Assembly (NCBI GenBank): GCA_007127625.1
Contig: SKYZ01000257.1
Coordinates: 1 to 5,592 of the forward strand
Reading direction: 5' to 3'
Origin: Aquisalimonas sp.
GTDB lineage: Bacteria; Pseudomonadota; Gammaproteobacteria; Nitrococcales; Aquisalimonadaceae
DNA length: 5,592 nucleotides
The notes beneath the pieces are model-generated. The model made no database searches. It had not been told where the DNA came from and saw nothing but the letters and a program-made list of their open reading frames with translations. The number at the start of each line of letters is the position of its first letter. Position 1 is the stretch's first letter. This document shows positions 1-5,592 of this stretch, in pieces. The translations under genes and the position numbers were made by a program.

Positions 1-4
1 AACA

Positions 5-48
5 ATGAAACAATCTCGCATTAATCATTCATTACATGAAAGAATCTC
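5..48. repeat. 13-base imperfect direct repeat in the metR leader (copies 5-17 and 36-48)
   Basis: The 13-mer ATGAAACAATCTC at 5-17 recurs as ATGAAAGAATCTC at 36-48, differing at one base. The copies are 31 bases apart start to start, close to three helical turns, so proteins bound to both would face the same side of the DNA. Between them lies TTCAT (28-32), which forms a short inverted repeat with ATGAA (36-40). The leader is only about 29% G+C in an otherwise GC-rich window, as expected of a control region. The repeat is seen directly; its role as a tandem operator is inference. Confidence 0.7.
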
Positions 49-49
49 A
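37..49. promoter_or_regulatory. Candidate MetR box overlapping the metR start
   Basis: TGAAAGAATCTCA matches the published MetR recognition pattern TGAA-N5-TTCA at seven of eight half-site bases, with the preferred A/T at the centre. It also fits the general LysR-type pattern T-N11-A. The upstream copy, TGAAACAATCTCG (6-18), matches six of eight. The site covers the ribosome-binding region and the first base of the metR start codon, so binding here would be expected to repress metR; negative autoregulation is known for MetR in enterobacteria. A divergent metE-like gene beyond base 1 could share these sites. No clear -35/-10 pair could be assigned on either strand. Confidence 0.45.
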
Positions 50-972
50 TGTTTCTCGATATCCGCCACCTGCGCGCACTACTGGCCATCCGTGATCACG
101 GCAACCTCTCCCTGGCGGCGGAATCGCTGCACGTGACCCAGTCGGCGCTCTCCCACCAGCTCCGCGGGCTGGAGGAACACTTCGATACGCCGCTGTTCTT
201 CCGCCGCTCCCGCCCTCTGCGCTGGACCCCGGCCGGTGAACGCCTGCTGCGGCTGGCCCAGCAGATCGTGCCGGAGGTGGAGCGCGCGGAGACGGAACTG
301 CGCCATACCGGCGACGGCCGCCAGGGCCGTCTGCACATGGCCGTGGAGTGTCACAGCTGCTTCGAATGGCTGATGCCCACGCTGGACCGCTACCGCCCGG
401 ACTGGCCGGGCGTCGAGCTGGACCTCTCCATGGGCTTCAGCTTCCATCCGCTACCGGCGCTGTACCGGGGCGACGTGGACCTGGTGATCACCTCGGACCC
501 GGAAGATGAACTCGGCGGACTCGCCTATGTCCCGTTGTTCCGCTATGAAATGATGCTGGCCGTGGGCCGGCAGTCGCAGCTGGCCTCGCAGGACTGGGTC
601 ACACCGGGGGACCTGGCGGAGCAGGTGCTGATCACCTACCCCGTGTGCCCGGACCGCCTGGACGTCTACACCCGGTTTCTGGAGCCCGCCGGCGTGGAGC
701 CGGCGGAGCGCCGGACCGCGGAGCTCACCGTCATGCTGGTGCAGCTGGTGGCCAACGGCCGCGGCGTCGCCGCACTGCCCAACTGGGCCCTGCGCGAATA
801 CCAGGACCAGGCAAGCCTCCACGCCCTGCCCCTGGGTGAAAGCGGGCTGTGGAGCACGCTGTATGCCGCCGTGCGCGAGGAAGACCGCAACAAGCCGTTC
901 GTGGACGCCTTCATTCGCCTGGCCCGGGAACGCACGGCGGAAACGCTGCCCGGCATCATTCCCGCGCGCTGA
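49..972 (+). CDS. metR: MetR, LysR-family transcriptional activator of methionine biosynthesis
   Basis: This is a 307-residue LysR-type regulator that resembles E. coli MetR along its whole length. In that family MetR activates metE, metH and related genes, with homocysteine as co-regulator; it acts in the cytoplasm, bound to DNA. The N-terminal winged helix-turn-helix spans about residues 4-62 (LAAESLHVTQSALSHQLRGL is the recognition region). The effector domain runs from about 90 to 300. MetR-typical stretches are AVECHSC (98-104), DLVITSD (144-150), LITYPV (194-199), RLDVY (203-207) and GLWSTLYAAVR (266-276). Length matches the family. The start is well fixed: an in-frame TGA at 37-39 leaves ATG 49 as the first start codon, and the N terminus aligns with E. 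coli MetR to within one residue. The Shine-Dalgarno is weak (GAAAGA, 38-43) and lies inside the candidate MetR box. No terminator follows. The family assignment is firm; the target genes here are not visible. Confidence 0.95.
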   Translation: MFLDIRHLRALLAIRDHGNLSLAAESLHVTQSALSHQLRGLEEHFDTPLFFRRSRPLRWTPAGERLLRLAQQIVPEVERAETELRHTGDGRQGRLHMAVECHSCFEWLMPTLDRYRPDWPGVELDLSMGFSFHPLPALYRGDVDLVITSDPEDELGGLAYVPLFRYEMMLAVGRQSQLASQDWVTPGDLAEQVLITYPVCPDRLDVYTRFLEPAGVEPAERRTAELTVMLVQLVANGRGVAALPNWALREYQDQASLHALPLGESGLWSTLYAAVREEDRNKPFVDAFIRLARERTAETLPGIIPAR

Positions 973-1018
973 CAACACCTCCGGCCTGTTCTATATCAGG
1001 GGCAGGCTCAACAACCAC

Positions 1019-1024
1019 GGGTGG
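1019..1024 (+). promoter_or_regulatory. Probable ribosome binding site of the M14 peptidase gene
   Basis: GGGTGG sits five bases before ATG 1030, a normal spacing, and differs from GGGAGG at one base. It favours ATG 1030 over the in-frame GTG at 1021. For GTG 1021 the best purine-rich stretch is CAGGGGCAGG (997-1006), about 14 bases away, which is long. The rest of the metR-peptidase gap (973-1018) has only a 4-base-pair stem (CCTG 985-988 with CAGG 997-1000) and no T-run, so no terminator is called. Confidence 0.45.
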
Positions 1025-1029
1025 CCCCC

Positions 1030-2751
1030 ATGCCCCGTCTGCAGGAACTCGACCACGGGTTTCGCCACGGTTACCTGGACCACGCCACACTGCTGGCCCA
1101 GCTCCGCGCCTGGGCGGACGCCTTTCCGGCGCTGGTGCGCCTGCACAACCTGGGGCAAACGCCGGAGGGGCGTGCCATCCCCCTGGTGGTGATTGGCCAG
1201 GATCCGGATACCACGCGTCCCGCTGCCTGGGTGGACGGCAACATGCACGGCACGGAGTTGGCCACCTCCAGCGTGGCCCTGGCCATTGCCGAGACCTTCC
1301 TGCGGATGCACGCGGAACCGGCGAGGGCAGTGCCGGACCTGCCGCCGGCCATCGCGGATGCCCTCCGTGGCGTGCACCTGTACGTGGCGCCGCGGCTGTC
1401 CCCCGACGGGGCCGAGGCCGTCCTGGCACGCGGCGGCTTCGTGCGCTCGGCAGCGCGGATCACCGACGACCAGCGGCCGGGCCCGCGCTGGCAGCCGCGG
1501 GATATGGACGGCGACGGTCGCTGCCGTTACCTGCGGGTGCGCGATCCGGCCGGGGATTTCATCGCCGCCGAGCAGTTCCCGGGACTGATGCTGCCCCGGG
1601 CGCCCGACGATCCGCCGCCCTACTACCGCCTCTATCCGGAAGGCGAGATCGTCGGCTTCGACGGCGACACGGTCCCCGAGCCCGATCCGCTGGCGAACAC
1701 CCCGGACCTAAATCGCAACTTTCCGTGGGACTGGCGCCCGGAACCGGAACAGACCGGAGCCGGGGCCTACCCGGGCAGCGAGGTGGAAACGGCTGCGGTG
1801 CTGCGCTTTGTCAGCGCGCACCCGAATCTCTATGCCTGGCTGAATCTGCACACCTTCGGCGGCGTGTTCATCCGCCCGCCGGGGGCGGAACCGGACAGCC
1901 GCATGGACCCGGGCGACCGCCGGCTCTACCGCCTGCTGGAGACCTGGGCCAGTGCCTACACCGGCTACCCCACGGTGAGCGGCTATGCCGAATTCACCTA
2001 CGAGCCGGAAAAACCGCTGCACGGGGATCTCACCGACTTCGCCTACCACCAGCGGGGCTGCCTGGCGGAGGTGTGCGAGCTGTGGGATCTGTTCCGGCGC
2101 ATTGGCATGCCGGAGCAGCGCCGGTTCGTCGACCACTACACCGCCGCCGGCCGCCTGGACATGGAGAACCTGGCGCTGTGGGACGCGGAATCCAACCAGG
2201 GCCGCATTTTCGGTGAATGGACGCCCACGGAGCATCCGCAGCTCGGGCCCGTGGAAGTCGGTGGCCCGGACCCGGTGGTGGGCGTGTGGAATCCGCCGCC
2301 GGAAGTGCTTCCCGATCTGTGCGAGGACATGAGCAGCTACTGGCTCCGGGTCACGGCCCTGCTGCCACGGCTGATGATCGAGGAGATCGTGGTCACCCGG
2401 CTGGAGGAACAGTTGCTGGAAGTGAGCATCACCGTGGCCAACCACGGCTACCTGGCCACCAACGGGATCCCCTCCAGCCATGGACTGCCGTGGAATCACG
2501 GGGTCATGGCGGAACTGGACCCGCGGGACTGCCATCTGGCCCACCCGCAACAGGCCCGCCGCGAGCTGGGCCATCTGGATGGCTGGGGCGACGGCCAGGG
2601 TAGCGGCGCGCACATGCCGTGGTTCCAGCGCTCCCGTGGCAACGGTCACCGGCAGCGGGTCACCTGGCTGGTCCATGGGGAGGGCACCCTGGAACTGTCG
2701 GTGGGCAATCACCGGCTGGGGTGGCTACAGCGTACGGTGGTGGCCCGCTGA
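1030..2751 (+). CDS. M14-family zinc metallopeptidase (carboxypeptidase-like)
   Basis: This is a 573-residue protein with all signatures of the M14 metallocarboxypeptidase fold. Zinc ligands are H73 and E76 in GNMHGTEL and H274 in LNLHTFGG. N228-R229 in DLNRNFP match the pair that binds the substrate carboxylate. E350 in VCELWD fits the general-base glutamate. The peptidase domain covers about residues 1-370. The tail from about 395 to the end is probably a separate beta-rich domain of unknown role. An insert at 158-164 (DMDGDGR) has the DxDxDG spacing of EF-hand-like calcium loops. The N terminus shows no signal peptide or membrane segment, so the protein is predicted cytoplasmic. The likely activity is removal of C-terminal residues from peptides or modified substrates, but the substrate cannot be read from sequence. 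The start was chosen as ATG 1030 for its spacing to GGGTGG and for the MP-type N terminus; GTG 1021 would add three residues. It lies 57 bases after metR in the same direction, so co-transcription is plausible. Family call firm, role open. Confidence 0.88.
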   Translation: MPRLQELDHGFRHGYLDHATLLAQLRAWADAFPALVRLHNLGQTPEGRAIPLVVIGQDPDTTRPAAWVDGNMHGTELATSSVALAIAETFLRMHAEPARAVPDLPPAIADALRGVHLYVAPRLSPDGAEAVLARGGFVRSAARITDDQRPGPRWQPRDMDGDGRCRYLRVRDPAGDFIAAEQFPGLMLPRAPDDPPPYYRLYPEGEIVGFDGDTVPEPDPLANTPDLNRNFPWDWRPEPEQTGAGAYPGSEVETAAVLRFVSAHPNLYAWLNLHTFGGVFIRPPGAEPDSRMDPGDRRLYRLLETWASAYTGYPTVSGYAEFTYEPEKPLHGDLTDFAYHQRGCLAEVCELWDLFRRIGMPEQRRFVDHYTAAGRLDMENLALWDAESNQGRIFGEWTPTEHPQLGPVEVGGPDPVVGVWNPPPEVLPDLCEDMSSYWLRVTALLPRLMIEEIVVTRLEEQLLEVSITVANHGYLATNGIPSSHGLPWNHGVMAELDPRDCHLAHPQQARRELGHLDGWGDGQGSGAHMPWFQRSRGNGHRQRVTWLVHGEGTLELSVGNHRLGWLQRTVVAR

Positions 2752-2781
2752 GTCATCGCTGGGACGTACAGTCCACCACCG
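2735..2781. repeat. Inverted repeat spanning the convergent gene ends
   Basis: CGGTGGTGG (2735-2743) and CCACCACCG (2773-2781) are perfect 9-base complements separated by 29 bases. The loop holds both stop codons, TGA at 2749-2751 (peptidase) and TCA at 2753-2755 (pdeM, reverse), as the palindrome TGAGTCA. Each arm lies in the last codons of one gene and encodes Val-Val, so the repeat may be a by-product of coding. An RNA hairpin could form on either transcript, but neither side has a T-run, so it is not a classical intrinsic terminator. No other terminator is possible between these genes without entering coding sequence. Confidence 0.5.
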
Positions 2782-3442
2782 CCGTCTCGCCCGCCGCAAA
2801 GACCCGGTCGCCGGGAGCGGGAGCCACGCCATAGCCACCGGTAAAGGCGCCGAACGCCGGAAACACCGCCACCTTCTCGCCGAACCAGAACACCGGGAAA
2901 CGCAGCCGATCGCCGCCGCCCCGCAGGGTGAACACCGGATGCAGGTGGCCCGCGAGAACGTATCCCCGGGGGTCGGGTTCGGGGGCATGGGCCAGCACGA
3001 AAGGGGCCAGCACCCGGGCGTCATGGTGCCACTGGATGCCCAGATCGGCCGCGCGGGGCGCAGCGTGCCGATCATGATTCCCGGCCACCACATGGACTTC
3101 CACACCGCCGTGCAGCTCCCGCCACGCGGACCACTCCCGCAGCCAGGGTTCTGCCGCCGACGGTGCCGCATGGAAGAAATCCCCCAGCACCATCAGCTGC
3201 CTTGCCCCGGTGCGTTCCAGTAGCCAGGAGAGGCGCTGCAGGTCGCCGCCGGTGGTCCCCCGCGGCACGGGAATGCCCTGTCGGCGGAACACACCCGCCT
3301 TGCCGAAGTGCGGGTCCGCCAGCAGCAGCATCTGCCGACGTGGCCAGTACGCCGCGCGACCGGGCCGGAGCTCCAGATGTTCGCCCGCCACAGTGACGGG
3401 GAGCACAGTCGCATCAGCCGTGTCCGAATACGCCTCAGCCAT
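2753..3442 (-). CDS. pdeM: Ligase-associated DNA damage response endonuclease PdeM (MPE-type metallophosphoesterase)
   Basis: This 229-residue calcineurin-like metallophosphoesterase has the full set of binuclear-metal motifs in order: D43-P-H45 (ADPHFGKAG), G87-D88-x-x-H91 (LGDFFHA), GNHD (121-124), H152 (LAHAPEP) and GHLH (165-168). The tail FPVFWFG...FPAFGAFTGG (182-203) is typical of the PdeM/MPE group. The characterised Pseudomonas putida relative, MPE, is a manganese-dependent DNA endonuclease/phosphodiesterase encoded beside an Lhr helicase, an ATP-dependent ligase and a nuclease. A similar DNA repair role is inferred here. Its start codon overlaps the 3' end of the helicase gene by 8 bases, indicating one operon. 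A GTG at codon 13 is possible as an alternative start, but the overlapping ATG is preferred. No signal peptide is visible. The stop lies one base from that of the convergent peptidase gene. Identification is strong because motifs and neighbour agree; enzymatic details come from the family. Confidence 0.92.
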   Translation of the reverse strand: MAEAYSDTADATVLPVTVAGEHLELRPGRAAYWPRRQMLLLADPHFGKAGVFRRQGIPVPRGTTGGDLQRLSWLLERTGARQLMVLGDFFHAAPSAAEPWLREWSAWRELHGGVEVHVVAGNHDRHAAPRAADLGIQWHHDARVLAPFVLAHAPEPDPRGYVLAGHLHPVFTLRGGGDRLRFPVFWFGEKVAVFPAFGAFTGGYGVAPAPGDRVFAAGETAVVDCTSQR

Positions 3443-3460
3443 GGGGTGTGTTGCGCTCCA
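3435..3460 (-). promoter_or_regulatory. Translational coupling site between lhr and pdeM
   Basis: On the minus strand the sequence ATGGCTGA (3442 down to 3435) holds the pdeM start codon and the lhr stop codon in different frames. The best Shine-Dalgarno-like stretch, TGGAG, is at 3460-3456, with 13 bases between it and the ATG. That spacing is longer than usual. The overlap suggests that ribosomes finishing lhr help start pdeM, keeping the two products in proportion. The overlap is seen directly; coupling is inferred. Confidence 0.6.
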
Positions 3461-5592
3461 GTTGTCCCAGCATGCGCTGCAGCCGCGTCTGCCAGTCCTC
3501 GGAGCTCACCCGGGACTGGACCCGGCTCGCCCACAGCGGGAATGCCAGCGGCGTCAGCCGCCTGGGCCGCGTCAGCAGGATGCGCTGGGTCTCCAGCCGC
3601 CGCAGCCGTTCCTCCAGGCGGGAGAGTTCCAGCTGCCCCTCCAGCACCTCGCGCTCGGCCTGCCGCAGCAGGGGGTTGTCGACATCATACCGCTGGAAGA
3701 CGTCGAAGATCAGGCCGCTGGACGCCTGCACCTGACGCGTGGACTTGCCGCGCCCCGGATAACCCTCGAACACCAGCCCGGCCACCCGGGCGATTTCGCG
3801 GAAATGCCGCCGGGCCATCTCGGCGGCGTTGAGGCTGGCGCGCAGGTCCGCCTCCAGATTCTGCGGCGAGAGCACCTGCCCGAGGGTCGCTTCGTCCACC
3901 TCCGGCAGGCGTCGGGAAACGAGCTCGAAGCCGTAATCGTTCATGGAGAAGCCGAAGGTGGCCTCCACCTCCCGGGTCAGCCGCCAGGCCACCAGGGCGG
4001 ACAGCGCCTCGTGGACGAGTCGCCCGGCAAACGGGTAAATGAACAGGTGCTGGCCTTCCCGGGAACTGATCCGCTCCACCAGCAGCTGGTCCGCCGACGG
4101 CAGGCGCGAGGTGTCCGCCTGAGCGGCCAGCACCGGGCGGACCGCGGTCATCTCCGACCCCTCCCAGACGCCGGCGCCCGCCTGTTCCAGGCGCGCGGCG
4201 ACGCCGTCCGCCAGCCGTGTGGACAGCGGCATGCGGCCGCCCATCCAGCGCGGCACGGCCCGGGTCTGCCCGCGGGCGGCGCGCACGTAGACCGTCATCT
4301 CGCGTACGCGCACCAACTCCAGCATCCGGCCGCTGAACAGGAACTGCTCACCCGGTTTCAGCCGCGCCACGAAGGCCTCTTCCACGTAGCCGACCAGGGC
4401 GCCGCGCTGGTATTTAACCCGCATCATGCTGTCGGCGGTGATGGTACCCACGGTCATGCGGTGGCGGCGGGCAATGGTGGTGTCCGTGACCCGGTACATG
4501 CCGTCGGCGTCGCGGATCACCCGCCGGTACTGCGGGTAGGCCCGGAGGGTGGCACCGCCGGTGGTAACGAAGTCCAGCACCCACTCCCACTCATCGTCGG
4601 TGAGCATCGCGTAGGCGTGGGTGGTGCGGATCTCGGCAAACTGCTCATCAGCGGTGAAACCGGGGCCCAGGGCCAGAGTCACCAGATGCTGGACCAGCAC
4701 GTCCAGGCAGCCTTCCGGCGGCAGGCGCGCCTCGACCTCCCCGGCTTCGGCGCCATCGCGGGCAGCAGCGATCTCCACCAGTTCCAGGGCGTGGGTGGGC
4801 ACGCACAGCACCGCACTCTCGGCGCCGGGCTGATGGCCGCTGCGCCCGGCCCGCTGCAGTAAACGGGCGATACCCTTGGGGCTGCCCACCTGCAGCACCT
4901 GGTCCACCGGCGAGAAATCCACCCCCAGGTCCAGGCTGGAGGTGGCCACCACGCAGCGGATGGAGCCCTGCCGCAGCCACGCCTCGACCTGCGCCCGCAG
5001 GCTGCGGTCCATGGAGCCGTGGTGCAGGGCGATCTGATCGAACCAGTCCGGCCGTGCCTGCAACAGCGCCTGGTGCCAGAGCTCTGCCTGGGAGCGGGTA
5101 TTGGTGAACAGCAGACTGGTGTCGGCGGCATCCAGCGCCGCCAGCACCTGATCCACCAGGCGCGTCCCCAGATGGCCGGCCCAGGGGAAGCGCTCCATGG
5201 TGGCCGGAATCACTGCGTCGACGCGGGTGCGCTTGGGCAGCAGGCCCTGCACCAGACGCCCCGGGCAGCCCGGGCCCAGCAGCACATCCCGGGCCTGCTG
5301 GAGATTGCCCAGTGTCGCGGACAGCCCCCAGGTACGCAGCTCCGGGCAGAGCGTGCGCAGGTGGGCCAGGCAGAGCTGCAGCTGCACGCCGCGCTTGCTG
5401 CCCAGAAGCTCGTGCCACTCATCCACCACCACGCAGCGCAGATGCCGGAAGCGTTCATGGGCATCACCGTAGCTCAGCAGCAGGGACAGGCTCTCGGGGG
5501 TGGTCACCAGGGCTGCGGGCAGACGGCGGCGCTGACGGCTGCGCGTGGAACCGGAGCTGTCACCGGTGCGGGCCTCCAGCGTCCAGGGCAGC
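3435..5592 (-). CDS. lhr: Lhr-type ligase-associated DEXH-box helicase, N terminus cut by the window edge
   Basis: This is the C-terminal ~718 residues of a superfamily 2 helicase of the Lhr-Core type. The reading frame stays open to the right edge: 28 further codons precede the in-frame GTG at 5507 (reading LPWTLEARTGDSS... to ...LPAALV). That GTG lies inside a conserved Lhr stretch and is not the start. Numbered from the edge, visible motifs are TTPES (about 30-34, motif Ib), DEWH (57-60, motif II, replacing the common DEVH/DEAH), SAT (91-93, motif III), TNTRSQAE (163-170, motif IV), SSLDLGVD (218-225, motif V) and QRAGRSGH (246-253, motif VI). Then come the winged-helix and beta-rich Lhr regions (for example GGRMPLSTRLA) and a Leu/Glu/Arg-rich, possibly coiled-coil stretch near residues 650-675. 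The Walker A motif and Q region lie outside the window; roughly 100-130 residues are probably missing. Lhr proteins translocate 3'-5' on single-stranded DNA and unwind duplexes. Pairing with pdeM marks the ligase-associated repair type. Confidence 0.93.
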   Translation of the reverse strand, partial: LPWTLEARTGDSSGSTRSRQRRRLPAALVTTPESLSLLLSYGDAHERFRHLRCVVVDEWHELLGSKRGVQLQLCLAHLRTLCPELRTWGLSATLGNLQQARDVLLGPGCPGRLVQGLLPKRTRVDAVIPATMERFPWAGHLGTRLVDQVLAALDAADTSLLFTNTRSQAELWHQALLQARPDWFDQIALHHGSMDRSLRAQVEAWLRQGSIRCVVATSSLDLGVDFSPVDQVLQVGSPKGIARLLQRAGRSGHQPGAESAVLCVPTHALELVEIAAARDGAEAGEVEARLPPEGCLDVLVQHLVTLALGPGFTADEQFAEIRTTHAYAMLTDDEWEWVLDFVTTGGATLRAYPQYRRVIRDADGMYRVTDTTIARRHRMTVGTITADSMMRVKYQRGALVGYVEEAFVARLKPGEQFLFSGRMLELVRVREMTVYVRAARGQTRAVPRWMGGRMPLSTRLADGVAARLEQAGAGVWEGSEMTAVRPVLAAQADTSRLPSADQLLVERISSREGQHLFIYPFAGRLVHEALSALVAWRLTREVEATFGFSMNDYGFELVSRRLPEVDEATLGQVLSPQNLEADLRASLNAAEMARRHFREIARVAGLVFEGYPGRGKSTRQVQASSGLIFDVFQRYDVDNPLLRQAEREVLEGQLELSRLEERLRRLETQRILLTRPRRLTPLAFPLWASRVQSRVSSEDWQTRLQRMLGQLERNTPHG

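Noticed and set aside
1..48. A sigma-70 promoter for metR or a divergent gene
   Set aside because: Several AT-rich hexamers could be read as -10 boxes, but no convincing -35 partner with correct spacing was found on either strand, so no promoter is called.
985..1006. Possible terminator between metR and the peptidase gene (CCTG ... CAGG)
   Set aside because: The stem is only four base pairs with an eight-base loop and no T-run follows, so it is too weak to call.
849..2216. A 455-codon + strand frame overlapping metR and the M14 gene
   Set aside because: It is a low-complexity Gly/Ala/Pro/Arg translation in a shifted frame across two genes with firm family matches, so it is a composition artefact.
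1708..2712. A 334-codon minus-strand frame opposite the M14 gene
   Set aside because: It is antisense to the catalytic part of the peptidase, shows no family features, and has the composition of a reverse-strand shadow.
3210..4862. A 550-codon open frame on the + strand, antisense to lhr and the start of pdeM
   Set aside because: Its translation is rich in Arg, Pro, Gly, His and Gln with no recognisable domain. Long antisense open frames are expected opposite GC-rich genes with strong third-position bias, and the minus-strand genes here carry clear conserved motifs.
5505..5507. GTG as the start of the helicase gene
   Set aside because: The frame stays open for 28 more codons to the window edge, and these read as conserved Lhr sequence (RTGDSS, LPAALVTTPES). 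The GTG is an internal valine.

Overview
The window looks like chromosomal DNA from a GC-rich bacterium, most likely a gammaproteobacterium. The base composition is about two-thirds G+C by eye, and the first gene is a close match to gammaproteobacterial MetR. The genus cannot be fixed from the sequence. Coding density is very high: four protein genes fill almost everything, and no gap exceeds about 60 bases. I see no tRNA, rRNA, insertion sequence, CRISPR array or phage gene.

Left half, + strand. An AT-rich leader (bases 1-48, 14 of 48 bases G/C) carries a MetR-box-like site and a 13-base direct repeat. It leads into metR (49-972), the homocysteine-responsive LysR-type activator of methionine biosynthesis. 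After a 57-base gap with no visible terminator comes a gene for an M14-family zinc carboxypeptidase-like protein (1030-2751). All the catalytic and zinc-binding residues are visible, and there is no signal peptide. metR and the peptidase gene may share a transcript. Whether their functions are linked is unknown.

Right half, - strand. A two-gene stretch reads toward the peptidase gene: the C-terminal ~718 residues of an Lhr-type DEXH-box helicase (3435-5592, cut by the window edge), then a metallophosphoesterase of the PdeM/MPE type (2753-3442). The two overlap by 8 bases (ATGGCTGA). This pair is the 3' part of the known 'ligase-associated DNA damage response' cluster, whose other usual members are an ATP-dependent DNA ligase and a metallo-beta-lactamase-fold exonuclease. 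Those would lie beyond base 5592 if present.

The two transcription units meet tail to tail with one base between their stop codons. The stops form the 7-base palindrome TGAGTCA, inside the loop of a perfect 9-base inverted repeat. No wholly new system is evident. The most useful leads are the operator-like repeat before metR, the metR-peptidase linkage, the tight convergent junction, and the partly visible repair operon.
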